Positions 37,100 to 48,415 of a stretch of DNA of 64,000 nucleotides are shown here, one piece after another. How positions within the stretch are numbered: the stretch's first letter is position 1; each line of letters begins with the position of its first letter. The DNA is from Mercurialis annua (lineage: Eukaryota > Streptophyta > Magnoliopsida > Malpighiales > Euphorbiaceae), in assembly GCF_937616625.2 (NCBI RefSeq), contig NC_065574.1:1054001-1118000 (forward strand), read 5' to 3'. The position numbers were made by a program, and so were the translations under genes. The notes below the pieces were generated by a model. That model searched no databases. It was given only the letters and a program-made list of their open reading frames with translations, and was not told the DNA's origin.

Positions 37100-40000
37100 A
37101 GAAATAATTAACTAACCTAGCCGCCCGAACGAAATTATATTTTGTTTTAGAAAAAACATTAATAATAATGAGATGATGAAAGGCATCTCTTAACTCACAG
37201 GTGTATGAAATTTCTTCCTTTTGCAAATATTTTATTGGATTTTTATTGGATAGTATTGATAAAGGGATACCAACAACATACTTAAGTAATATTCATAGGA
37301 AGAAAAATTATACTTTTTATTTGATTAGATTTCTTTCATATCAGATCATAGGGGAAAAAAGCGTCCAAGTCCAAAGAAAAACATCCCATGAAGAGAAGAT
37401 CAATCAAACACAATAAATAATACTCATTCCATCCATTTCACAATGTGTGTCCGCATCTCAAATTCGACCTAATCTTCTCTATTTTATTAATCTGTATACT
37501 ATCTATTTTTTTTTAGAATTAAATTATCTTAATTCTTTTAAATAATTAAAGCATGAAGATTGTTTTTAATGGATAAATTAGACAATAATGGAAGAAATTG
37601 GTGACGAAAAAATAAAGCGGATGAAATAATTAAAAAATGAATGGAAAAACAATCAAAGACCGATAAACTGCGGTTAAAAAACACCGTTCATCACACCCTA
37701 TCATTTAGCCCCAGCCCATTTTATTTTATATACAACATAAATTCATATTTCGATAGTATTTTAGGGTTTAATTAATATTAATTTTGATAAATTATGATTG
37801 ATTATGAGAGTAATTAGAGTCAATTAGAGAAAAAGATAGAAAAAGTCCCCAATTTTATATTAATTAAAAAATTAATTAGTGCTCAAATTAAGGTTAATTA
37901 GAGTTATGAGTTAGCTTATTCCACTCTCTTTTTTGTTCAAAAGAGTAAAACCGATCCGGTTTTGCCAAGTCTGGGATGATTTGATCCGGTTTATGAATTT
38001 AGATGTATTTAATATTTCGTGCCAAATTCAAAAAAAATGATCCTTTGTTCATATATATAAAAATAATGCCGATATTTGAATATTGGTAATAGTATTACCC
38101 TACTACTCATCATATTTATATAATTAATTAACAAAAATAAAATGGATATGAATATAAAATAAGACAATCCCACCAATTATTTTTAAAAATTCAGAATAAT
38201 ACTAACACTCATCGTGAATACGGGTCGATTCAATGAATAGTAGCATGCTGATTTATAAAATCCGAATAGAAAAATTGATTAATTTGACTTTGTTTTGGAA
38301 TGCATATGATGCAGAGGAAGACTGATTTGACCTTGATTATAACAAAAAAACAAAAACAAAAAAACAATGCTCTAATATGCGCATGAAGGTCACGTCTATG
38401 CAAAGTAACTAATCTCTCTTCTCTCCATGTTCCTCCTCCTCTCTTTTCATTTTTACACTATTTCTTTTCCTTTTTTTAACTGTTTTAAAAATTTAAGAAT
38501 ACGATCTATTTAAATTTGTCCTTTTAATTTAGTTAAGAATAGAGACTATTGTCTTTAATTGACTTAAAAATTAGAAAATATTATATTTAATTGATCAAAA
38601 TAGTTTAAAATGAGTTATTTGACATCGAGTCACAAATTCAATAACCGATTTGACTCTTTCCTTTTCCCATATCAAATAAATTATAATTTTTAGATTAATT
38701 ACTTTTATCAATCGATTCAATTTAAATTTTTATAGATTTGTTATTTTTTAGCATTTAAACTGTATTTCTTTTAAATTAATATTTTGTCTTTTTAAAATAT
38801 TTCAAAGGAGTACTAGCCATTTTTTTTGTCATCGAACAACAAAGTAAAGTAGCAAACTAAGAATAAATTTTAAATTCATTATTATCATTTTCATTTATAT
38901 AGATAAATATATCACTTTACGTACTATGATTATCATATTTCGAATGTAACAATAAAAATTAAGCAAGAAAGCATCTTGTATATATTTTTAGCACATCAAG
39001 TAGTCTAAACTGGTTAAAAACACTTGTTTGCTATTATATTTTGTAAAATTTAAACACCAATTAAAAAAAAAGAGTAAAAGTTCAACATTGAAATAATAGA
39101 TTTGAAATTTTTTAATAACCACTAGTGTAAAATTCCCTATTTTAAATATCCAAAAAAACCAAAATAAAAACTGTGAAATTAAATGAGGGCCGACAAGAAG
39201 GACTGAACAGCCGTCTACAAACCAACAACTCACCTCTGATAAAGCCTGTTCTTCATGTCTCTTCTAATTACACTCCTCATTCTTCAAAACAAAAAACAAA
39301 AGAACAAATATTAAAAAATAAATTAAACTTTTATGTAAGTTTGTATATTAATTATCGAATTTAAATCTAATTTTGTCTAATAATCACTCTCGAATTTAAT
39401 ATAATTTAGAATTTTGATAAAGAAGAATTAAAATGTGTAAAATTGGGTGGAAAGTATGGGTACTGAAGTGAAAGATCGTCAAACCTAAGCAGACCTTTTT
39501 AATTCAATCTTTATCAAAAATCCCTTCCTTTTTAGCATGCGTTCACTAGCTGACGACTACATGACACTACTCCAATCCTTCTTTTTTCTATAATTACCAA
39601 ACTACCCTTCTCAATCCTACAATTCCACATCATGCTGAATTTATTTGTAAAAAATATACTCCATAAATACAATATGGATATGATTTAGATTAGATAGCCA
39701 CATTCCCCTTATTTCAGAGAATTATTCAACACAAACTATTGTGTAACATTATTAATATTAATAATATATTTGATAATAAAAATTAAACAAACGTTGAATA
39801 TTTTATTATGGCATATATCTAATCTCATTAAGTTGCTGTAAAATGATGTGTGATTTATCTAATTTTTTTAAATAAAAAATTGATTTTTAGATTGCCCAAC
39901 GGAAAGCTTGCATATTTAAATCATCCAAATAATAGACTACAGAGGTCGGATCGGATTTATATAGAGAGGTCTCACCATCAAAACTATGCATTCATTTGCG

Positions 40001-40260
40001 CACAATAAACCGAATTCACTATCTATAATTTTTTTTTTATCAGATTCACCTTCATCAATAATATGGCATATCCTGAAAAAAATAATAATATGGCATATAA
40101 TATAATTAATGAAAATCTATAATTAACAAAAAGAAGATCTTATTCTGAGTACAAATCTCTAATTAATATGACCCATATCGAATATAAATTTTAACATTAA
40201 TGAAAAATTTATAATACAATTACAACGTGCCAAACTAGAATAATTATCAAAAAAAAAAAC
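37100..40260. other. Intergenic DNA upstream of the glutaredoxin
   Basis: AT-rich without a supported gene. A lone Stowaway-type end (TACTCATTCCATCCATTTCAC) lies at about 37430, but its partner end was not found. Several short frames here have no family resemblance. Confidence 0.45.
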
Positions 40261-40270
40261 TCTTTCTACC

Positions 40271-40280
40271 CTATAAATAC
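40271..40280 (+). promoter_or_regulatory. TATA box of the glutaredoxin gene
   Basis: CTATAAATAC sits 100 bases upstream of the start codon at 40380, followed by a pyrimidine-rich, CA-rich leader (TTCAATTCTCTTCATAATCC). Spacing and motif fit a plant core promoter. Confidence 0.65.
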
Positions 40281-40379
40281 TTCAATTCTCTTCATAATCC
40301 ATCAACACCAAAAAAACTCTCACTTTCACACCAACAAAAACCTTATCAACCTTTCAAATTTCTCGACAGAATAAACGAA

Positions 40380-40675
40380 ATGTATCAAACAGAGTCATCC
40401 TCATGGGGAGCAAATTACATGCCATCACCAGCGAGAACCATGACCATGAACAACGGCGGAGGCCACGGCGGAGACCCGTTTGAGAGAATAGAGCGGCTGG
40501 CATCAGAAAATGCAGTGGTGATTTTTAGTATAAGTTCATGCTGCATGTGCCATGCAATTAAGAGATTATTTTGTGGAATGGGTGTGCACCCAACTGTGCA
40601 TGAGCTTGATGAAGATCCACGAGGGGCAGAAATGGAAAAAGCTCTTCATAGACTTCTGGCTGGTAATAGTTTTTA

Positions 40676-40707
<32 letters not shown>

Positions 40708-40829
40708 GTGGAGTTCCTGTTGTTTTTATTGGTGGTAAGCTTATTGGTGGTATGGATAGAGTTATGGCTTCTCATATTAATGCTTCTCTTGTTCCTCTTC
40801 TTAAACAAGCTGGCGCTCTTTGGCTCTGA
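40380..40829 (+). CDS. CC-type glutaredoxin (ROXY-like)
   Basis: A single-exon gene of 149 residues. The glutaredoxin domain starts near residue 32 ([20 protein letters not shown]). It has the plant-specific active site CCMC at 54-57, followed by [12 protein letters not shown], the [14 protein letters not shown] glutathione/substrate region (111-124) and the C-terminal ALWL motif (146-149), which in ROXY proteins binds TGA bZIP factors and TOPLESS-type partners. ROXY1/ROXY2-class proteins act in the nucleus and cytosol to modify TGA factors during flower and anther development and in stress. An N-terminal extension of about 30 residues with Gly-rich stretch is ROXY1/2-like. An unusual Gly-Ser run (residues 100-109) is encoded by five TCTGGT units. 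Confidence 0.95.
40677..40706 (+). repeat. (TCTGGT)5 hexanucleotide repeat in the glutaredoxin gene
   Basis: Five TCTGGT units encode (Ser-Gly)5 in the loop before the GVPVVFIGG strand. In-frame hexamers of this kind change copy number easily without breaking the frame. Confidence 0.9.
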
Positions 40830-40837
40830 AGTTAGCT

Positions 40838-41009
40838 AGCTATGTTGCACGGAAACTTATCGAGTTTTGCGTTTCTGCGTTTTATTTTTATTTAACGAAA
40901 AACGCTTTGAAACTTAAGATATTTATAATTTATTTCTGTAAAAAAATGTCGTTTTAACGTTTCTCGATTTAGCGTGTTTCTGTAGTTTCCGTTTCCGTGC
41001 GACATAGCT
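40838..41009. repeat. MITE with AGCTATGTTGCACGGAAAC ends
   Basis: A 172-base element with 19-base inverted ends (left AGCTATGTTGCACGGAAAC; right, reverse complement, AGCTATGTCGCACGGAAAC; one mismatch). Internal blocks such as ACGAAAAACGC and AACGTTTCTCG are also partly complementary. It begins 9 bases after the glutaredoxin stop codon, so it must lie in that gene's 3' UTR or directly at its end. A related single end (TAGCTATGTTGCACGGAAAT) is at about 17807. Confidence 0.85.
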
Positions 41010-42707
41010 GCCTTTTAGTGTTTCTTTCTAAGAATGATACAAAAATGAAAAATGATTTTAGAGTTAAAGCAATGTGCAGAGGAAGAGGAGTGCTACTGGT
41101 TCCATTAATGTTTCATTAGTGTTTCTGTTTTTTCTTTTTAATTTGTATTCTGTAATGGCTCCCTCCTCTGTATAGAAAAAGGAATCTACTTACTTTAGTT
41201 ATTTTCTACTTATTCTACTGAATGATTTTCTACTTATTTTACTTTATGCTATGTTTGGATATTTGTTGACTTGAATTTAAACATTTTTAGTTTTGACTCA
41301 AATTCAAATCCATACAATTGGCTCAACATGTATTCAAATTAGTACCGGGGCAGAAATTTTAATTTGTTCATGCTTAACTCGTTAATGAATGAGTTCGTAT
41401 TTAGTTCATAATTGTATGAGCTTTAAAGAAAGTGTTTCATCAATTCATGTTCGTTCGTTTTGGTGCTAAACGAGCTGTATTCGTATTCTTTCATTTAGGT
41501 AAGAAACAAGTTTGATTCTAACTCATTCATTTACGTGTCAAAGATGCACGTTGCTTTTTATCACGTCGTTTCAAACGAAGTTTTACCATAATATTTGAGT
41601 TTTAAACTGGTCTACTATGTAATTTGGCTTAATTTTGTTCAGCTTAAAAAGCGTTATTTTTAATACTCAATTTGGCTTAATTTTGAAAATAAAACTTAGT
41701 TTGGCTCGGTTTGATTTAATTTAATTGAAACCAAATGCATACCCTAATGTTAACCATATCAGACTTTTCTTTAGCCTAGTCCTTAGCACCAATTACAGTA
41801 ACATTTTGAAGAGGTATAGGCCCAACGGGACTTGTGGATTCTCGACTGTGTACAAACTTCAGACTTGTTCATGGGTCTTGTAGGTCCGTTTCTTTAGGGC
41901 CGGATTTGAACAGTTTGGTCCAAATCCGACCTGAATCTAAATCCGAAAAGAATACGCTATTTAATGGACAGATTTAGATTTTTATTTTTATTAATTTGCA
42001 TATAAGTCCGAAAAAATCCAGTCCGACCCCGCAAAGATTTGGGTAATAAAAATAAAGCTTGGCCTCGACTCGGGCCAGACTTAAACTTATTTTAAAAAAA
42101 TGAAAAAATCCAATAGGTTAGGCCTGAAAATTTGCCTCGTTTTTAATATCCGTATTCTCCTAAATTGTCTATCAAATTGAGACGGAGGGAGTAATAACTT
42201 GTTTTGAATTAAGCTGCTAAATCAAAATTATTAAGTAACTTTATACATTTATGATTATAATTATCAAATTTAATATCTAATAGAAAGAATGTGATTATCT
42301 AATTATGTTTATATCTATTTATACAAGATGCTTATTGGAAGTAGCCCTTCTTCTTATCGAGGGTCGCTGCCAAATGATTTTCGACTGTGGTGCTTTAGCT
42401 AATTTGCTGTGTTTAGTTCTAAATTCATGTTATCTTAATTTACTAATACATCCTCAAAAAACTTACTAATACGCAACTAATAAAATATATTATTTAATTA
42501 TTTTATTCAGATTGTTATTTGTTATTGTTTTTTATTAGAATGTATAAATTTCGAAGTAAAACAAGAGTTTTGTTATATTATAATGAAATCTAAACATCGT
42601 AATGGTTCTCAATCTCAATTTTAAAAGGTTATGCACCTCAATATATACATGTTTTGAGGCAATTGTTCTTAATTTCATTTGAAAAAATGTATGAACCTAA
42701 ATTTATA
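41010..42707. other. Intergenic DNA
   Basis: No supported gene. A solo Stowaway-type right end (GAGACGGAGGGAGTA) lies at about 42179-42194, and low-copy fragments rich in GGTTTGG/TTCGGTT occur at 41690-41730. Confidence 0.45.
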
Positions 42708-42967
42708 CTCCCTCCGTCCCACTTTAGAAGTCCCATTTGACTTTACACACAGATTAAGAAAACATTAATTATTCTTGTCTTTTCATGTTTTTTCATGTTT
42801 TGCCCCTATTAATGATAGTGGAATTTTCCATAGAACTCCTCTAAGATAACTAAAATAAAGGTAAAATAGGGTATTCAATAAAAAAACATCCTAAAAATAG
42901 TAATGGGACTTTTTAAATGGGACATCCCAAAATGGAATATGGGACTTCTTAAACGGGACGGAGGGAG
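42708..42967. repeat. Stowaway MITE, 260 bp
   Basis: Classic ends CTCCCTCCGTCCCACTTTAG and (reverse complement of the right end) CTCCCTCCGTCCCGTTTAAG, flanked by TA on both sides (42706-42707 and 42968-42969). Subterminal AAGTCCCATTTGAC and its complement are also retained. The close match of the two ends suggests a fairly young insertion. Confidence 0.9.
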
Positions 42968-43059
42968 TATGTTTTTTTCTCTTAAGAGGGCAATGATCCC
43001 TCTAGTCTAGAAGAAATTCTTAAGTCAACGGTGTCCTTTGTTTTTTTTTTTATCAAAAG

Positions 43060-43224
43060 TAGAACTGTTTTAAATTAATTATTAGGGGGGATTAATTAAT
43101 TAGTACCAGCTTTTTAATTTATTCTTTTAAATAAGCCAAATTACGGACTGCAGGGAGTCAGAGCCGAATCCACAACCTTACACACATAAAACCTTAGCCA
43201 TCACAGTTAAGTGCCCAAGTGCAA
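43060..43224 (-). repeat. SINE-like retroposon (family B), minus orientation
   Basis: Matches 59038-59184 in order: AGTACC-GCTTTTTA, GGACTGCAGGGAGT/GGCTGCGGAGGGTT, GAGCCGAATCC/GGGCCGAACCC, ACACATAAAACCTTAGCC/ACGTACATAGAGCCTTACC and GTTAAGTG. On the minus strand the A and B boxes of a tRNA are recognisable in the better copy. Confidence 0.6.
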
Positions 43225-43627
43225 GTCCGACCTCCATTGACGAGGAATATAGTTGCTATCATCTATTTTTTCTAAGAAAGTATCATCTAATTAATTTATG
43301 ATATTTTTGTTAATTAAGTAGTAAGCAATTCTTGAAGTCCACATACCAATGAATTAAACGAATCTATTTTTTAATGGGCAATGGTAAGATTTTTTTAGTC
43401 TTTGTAAGGTGAGAAACCTATATATTGTTGTATCGTTATAAAATCTTCTATTGGTTTATATAATACATAGTGTGAATGTCCATTCAATGAGAAAAAAAAA
43501 ATCATCTGCCACTATCAAAAGTATTTCTGCAACCTATTATATAATTCAACTTCCTGATATTACTTTACATGTATGACCAATTCAATTTCTACTTGTGAAT
43601 CAAAAGTATATAACATATTCTCTTTAA

Positions 43628-44075
43628 TGAGGATTGGGCGGACATCGATCGGTTCGGTTTAATTATAAATCGACCGTAATCGATGTACTGAAGTTTTTTA
43701 AATATGGTTAACTGAATCGTAATTTTTTTAGCAAACACTATAATTTTCTAACTAAATTTCAAAGTCTGTTTGGTTTTTAATAAATCCAGTTTGAATTTAT
43801 ACACAAACTCAACTAAGAGCCTTAAAAAATTTGGCAAAATAAAAAAAAGTTCCGAATTTCAAATATAAAGTAAAAGAATCCTTCTTAATTTTTAGAAATT
43901 CAGTTTCTTCACCTTTTCAGTTATTTCGATTTTACAAACCCTCTAACCGAACCATTAATCAAACTCCAAACTTCTCTAGATTACTCATTGAACCAAACCG
44001 TTTTCACCAAACAACGAACTTCAGTTCTGTTTCATTTTTCGGTACGGTTCGGTTTTTGCACAACCCTAAATAAGG
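43628..44075. repeat. GGTTCGGTT-rich inverted-repeat element
   Basis: The left end GATCGGTTCGGTTTAATTA and the right end GGTACGGTTCGGTTTTTGCA bracket about 450 bases containing AACCGAACC on the other strand. The right terminus TTGCACAACCCT resembles the common plant MITE end AGGGNTGTGCA. A second block of the same character lies at 55985-56455. Confidence 0.4.
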
Positions 44076-44966
44076 GTGTGTATTTAATTTAAATTTAAAT
44101 TTAAAATAAACGAAATTGATTTGGTTTGACATTTACAAACCCATATCTCCTAAAAGTACTAGTAATGAAGAAAATCAAGAATCATAGTTGCTTCATTATA
44201 TAAGAAAAAAATACATCAATTGCTCGTACTAATCTTCTCAGACCATCACTGAGCGTTTGTTGCTTACAGTCCTAAAGAAAGAGAATTTTCCATGGAATAA
44301 ACTAACAAATATTTTCTTGACGAAATGAACAAAGAACTTAAATGAATAAAATGCAGAAATAAGAACAACCGACACAACCCAAAACCATGAGTAGGTTTGA
44401 ATACGATGATCAACAACTTCATCACCGGGGGGCTTTAATGGCTGCAACTGTGACTAAATAAGTAGCAGACGTGAAAAACAACCCTACGCACATTCCCATC
44501 AGCAAAATCCAAATGTAAACCTTTTTCTTCAGAGGAATTCCGCTAATAAGCAAAACAATTGTCGTTATGGATGAAGAAAAAGATATTGTGTTATTCAGGA
44601 TAAATTGACGGTGTCTTGTTTGATCTGTATACGCTAATATTGAAGTTCATGCTCTGCATGTTGTGATTATTCCGTCTGATGTGAAGCATTCTTTGTTATC
44701 TGATTCCCATACTCCGCCTGGTGGATTTATTGCTGCTTGGAATGCCATTCCTGCTATTACAGTTGCTACAACCATAAGATTTCCTCTTGTCTTTTCCAAC
44801 CAGTCTTCTCCATTTTCTGAGTTTTGTCCTGACGGGTAGTTTTTGAGATTTGTTGGGTATAATTCTGTGAAGATTGAAGATAATGCACTAGCTTCCACTT
44901 TTATTTCAGGTATTGAGACCAAGTACTTGATTGTCTGCAAACATGGAGAATTACATTGTGATTATT

Positions 44967-45334
44967 GGGTCAAATACATCGAGGGTCACTAAACTTTCAA
45001 ATTATTTCAAAAAAAATACTGAACTTTAATTTTAGTTTGTTTCAAAAAGGTATTTCCAATCTAATATTACTGATGTGACCATCCCAATTAGACTATTTAG
45101 AAAATATATATCATATTAAAAATCCAATTATACACCATGAAAGTTGATATCCATTATCAAATAAAATATATAATTTTGTAATATTTGCCGATATTTATAA
45201 ATATTCCGCCACATAAACAAAATAATGTCAGAAAAACCTTATAAAATAAAAGTTGAAGTTTAATTATCTTAAAAAAAGTTCAATAATATTTCTAAAATAA
45301 GTTAAAAGTTTGGTTACTTGTAAAGTTTTGACCC
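44967..45334. repeat. Mutator-type MITE with perfect 9-bp target duplication
   Basis: Ends GGGTCAAATACATCGAGGGT and (reverse complement) GGGTCAAAACTTTACAAGTA, with continuing complementarity (ACTAAACTTT/ACCAAACTTTT, ACTGAACTTT/ATTGAACTTT). Flanked by GTGATTATT at 44958-44966 and 45335-45343. It lies inside the single intron of the ankyrin gene. Confidence 0.88.
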
Positions 45335-45719
45335 GTGATTATTGGTTCACGATTCAACTAGTTATACTAAATAAATAAAAATATAGATATACTTATACAT
45401 CATATACATAATAAATTAATTTAGAATAGTCCACATATTTAAATTTTAAAATATATATTAATTCTAACTAATGAATAGATTAAAAAGTAGTAAATTGATT
45501 ACACTCTTATAATTAAATAACAGACTATATGACTTCTAGGGTTTAACCAGTTTAATCATTTTCAAATTTTATGAATTTTTCTTGTTTAAAAGGTTGAACC
45601 ATATTTTTCTATAGTTTTTAAAGAAGAATTGAAATTATCAAACTTGCAAGACAGATCTAGTTCTTTAAACACTGTTTTTCATTAACTTAAGGATTTAGTT
45701 AAGTTTAAATGTCAATTTG

Positions 45720-45963
45720 GAGAAATTCTTACGTGAACCAGGTTCGCCATGTAAGATTATACACCACTCATTTATCGTGTGACACATGGCATTAATAAAT
45801 GACATAACCAATCAATAAATATCACATTAATTGCTTATATTTTAACTATAATTAATGTGATATTTATTGATTGGTTATAGCATTTATTAATGCAACGTGT
45901 CACACGATAAATGGATGATTTATATTCCTACGTGGCAAGTTTGGTTCATACAAATATTTCTCG
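45720..45963. repeat. Near-palindromic MITE (family M2)
   Basis: About 100-base arms: ACTCATTTATCGTGTGACAC on the left matches ATCCATTTATCGTGTGACAC on the reverse complement of the right, followed by a long shared stretch (ATAACCAATCAATAAATATC, ACATTAATT) around a 15-base loop. Ends GAGAAAT; 9-base flanks GTCAATTTG and GTCAGTTTA match at 7 of 9. Any transcript would form a long hairpin. Located in the ankyrin gene intron. Confidence 0.85.
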
Positions 45964-46974
45964 TCAGTTTAACCTTTGAACTTGCACGCAGTGAGCAATC
46001 AATATCAAAATAAGCTTTATTTAATCAATTAGTCCAATGAACATTTTAATTTGTATCAATTACGCTAAATGTATGAATTTCGAAAACAACTCTAGGGGCT
46101 AATTTAATCAAAAATTGGGATCAATTGTTCAAAATGTAGACTAACTGATTCCAGCAAAAAAAAAAAGACTAACTGATTAATTTTGATGCTAATTGCCTAC
46201 ACTAAATCAATTTCTTCCTCCCAAATTTAAATTTTCCTAGAAAAAGTGATGTAAAGTGATGTAAAGTGCAAATAATACCTCAACTTGTTTCATAATCACA
46301 GCCAAATGCAAGACACTGTTCCCATCATTATCCGTAGAGTTGAGAATTTCTCCATCACCATCGCCATCTTCACTAAAAAACGCCACCAACAATTTCAACG
46401 ATTCCAGATGGCTATACTTAACACACAAATGCAAAACTGTATCGCCACCGTTCGTTTTTGCCCGAGCTGACTCAGGACAAGCACTGATCAACTGCTGCAT
46501 GACCTCCGTTCGTCCTCTCATCGCCGCTAAATGAATAGGAACTCTTCCATTCTGATCAGCAACCGAACAAACATTAGCGTTAATGTTCAACAAGACATTG
46601 ACAATCTCCGAATTTCCCTCAGCCGAGGCCATATGAAGAGGAGATAGTCCTTGAGAGTCTAACTCAGCGGCGAGTTTGGGTTTCTTGTTGAGAAGAGATT
46701 TGGTGAAATCTGCATGGCCGAGCAAGGATGATATGTGGAGAGGAGATTCAGTGAAGGGGGAGAGTGAAATTCTGTCGAGAATGAGTGGATCTTTTTGGAG
46801 TAAAATGTTTAGAATAGATGTATCACCTTTTATTGATGCTTCGTATAGATTCTTCATGTCATCGTCCCGAATCTGCATTTTTATGGACGCTAATGCCCTG
46901 TTTTCTAGTAGTTGTTGGTTGTATATATTTACAAAAGTCTTATTCTTGTTTCTCAAGAATGATAGAAGAACTAT

Positions 46975-47158
46975 TTTTATTTTTTCTTCGGTAAACCCAT
47001 CCGGTTTCTAAGGTTTTATCCTGACTAATCCGGCCGCGCCGCGCACCTGGCATGGTGGGTGAGTCTGCCAGTGGAAATTTTCTGCATTCGCAAGGGCATG
47101 AACACGAGACCTTACTTAAACGATATCAAGCCGCTTACCACTTAGACCAACTCCCATT
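46975..47158 (-). repeat. SINE (family A), minus orientation
   Basis: Carries the family-A blocks on the minus strand: GAGTTGGTCTAAGTGGTAAG, GACTCACCCACCATGCCAGG, CAGGATAAAACCTTAGAAAC, and an A-rich tail (T run at 46974-46985 on the given strand). It lies about 100 bases upstream of the ankyrin gene's start codon, so it occupies that gene's promoter or leader. Confidence 0.8.
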
Positions 47159-47161
47159 GGT

Positions 47162-48140
47162 AAGAACTAATGTTATTTGACTACTCATTAAATAGAATAT
47201 AGGAAACTAAGCTTTGTATTATACTTACTCAAATGTATTTTGGTTTATAAGACATTTTTACTAAACTCTCCATATTCATACTACTTTTATATTTGCTTAT
47301 TTTTTTAATCTACTAGTATGAGTTATTTTGAAAAAATAGCAATAAATAATTTATATCAAATTGTCCAATTGAAGCGGGAAAAAATTCAACTAAACATCTT
47401 ATATCATTTCATTTTGAAAATTTGATATAATATAAAATGCAAATAGAAATAATATAAAATAATATAAACAATATATTTAATTTTTTTTTCACTTCAATTT
47501 ATACTTTTAGCTACAATTAAAAGTAAAAATTGAAAAATGATCTAAAATTGAAGATTTTAAAAGATGTGGCGATAAACAAAAAAAATATACTAGCTTTTTT
47601 GAATGACTAAGCCTATATATTAGTAATCAAGTCGTAAGAAGGATTTTGGCAAAAAAAAGTCGTAAGAAGGGCCAAAAGAGTATAATTTTAGTTTTAGAGG
47701 GGCCATTTCAGTACATTCACCTTATTTGAAGTAAGTCACTTTAGTTTAGGCAACAATTCCCGTAAAATCGAATCGGTCAAATAAAACGCTCAAAATACTT
47801 GTTCAGGGGGTCGGTGAGCGCCAAATTCGGTTCAACTCATCCAGTAATCCAATCAAAAACAAACACGTAACACCATCAGAAAAAGAAATACCAACCCAAC
47901 CATAAGCTTTTGGTGTTCCAACAAATAAATAATACTAATAATTCAACTCTCATTTTCTACTGAAACAAATTTCAAATTTACTGTCAGAACAAATAAAAAA
48001 GTAAATCCTCTCAACTTTTTCTTTTTCTTGAATCATTTTTGTATCGTAGCGCACAAAAATTGAAAAGAAAATCAAATAATCAACCGCCATTAATAAGCAA
48101 GCAGTTCGGCTCCTGAATTTCAGAAAGTAACAGTGAAACG
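47162..48140. other. Divergent promoter region between the ankyrin and MUB genes
   Basis: No gene is supported. AT-rich DNA; the last 150 bases before 48140 become richer in C and A and probably hold the MUB promoter. A telobox-like AAACCCTAA lies at 48197-48205 in the MUB leader. Confidence 0.45.
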
Positions 48141-48206
48141 CGTCGAGATCGGAGCCTGTGATGACTTAGGGTTTTTCTTCACTTTTCAGCTCTTATAAAC
48201 CCTAAG

Positions 48207-48294
48207 GTAACTCACTTTGAATCTGTTTTATCTAATTTTTGTTTAATTTTGTTGAATTTATGTTAATTTGTTTGATATATTGTGTTGTTTGTAG
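48207..48294 (+). other. Inferred 88-base leader intron of the MUB gene
   Basis: CCCTAAG/GTAACTC at 48206/48207 is a good donor, and TGTTTGTAG at 48286-48294 after a T-rich tract is a good acceptor. The start codon follows 121 bases later. Confidence 0.5.
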
Positions 48295-48415
48295 GATTAA
48301 GGAGATTGTATGAAATTAGTTGAAGTGGATTTGATTAAAGAGATTGATTTAGGTGAAAATTGTGGTGAATTTTGGAATTGAGAAGCGGAATTAATTAAGG
48401 AAGAGGTTTAGGGAA

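Larger units (their letters stand above)
44238..46878 (-). pseudogene. Ankyrin-repeat PGG-domain membrane protein, disrupted
   Basis: Exon 1 (46878-46279, 200 codons) encodes four to five ankyrin repeats (SPLHISSLLGHADFTKSLL, SPLHMASAEGNSEIVNVLL, VPIHLAAMRGRTEVMQQLI, TVLHLCVKYSHLESLKLLV). Exon 2 starts at 44934 and runs into the PGG domain (WLEKTRGNLMVVATVIAGMA, then NPPGG). A TGA at 44649-44647 follows TTCRA, where the family has RAGTSILAY; the next codons TSILAY are still present, so a GGA-to-TGA change is likely. The frame then continues through two membrane-helix-like segments until a shift at a run of six G (44427-44432), after which the remaining helix is in another frame to 44238. The intact family is membrane-bound and acts in defence or salt signalling (ACD6/ITN1-like). 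If translated, the product would be a 295-residue truncated form. Assembly error at the G run is possible, but it would not explain the TGA. Confidence 0.85.

Noticed and set aside
46676..47011. Plus-strand frame opposite the ankyrin exon
   Set aside because: Antisense shadow of the ankyrin repeats.
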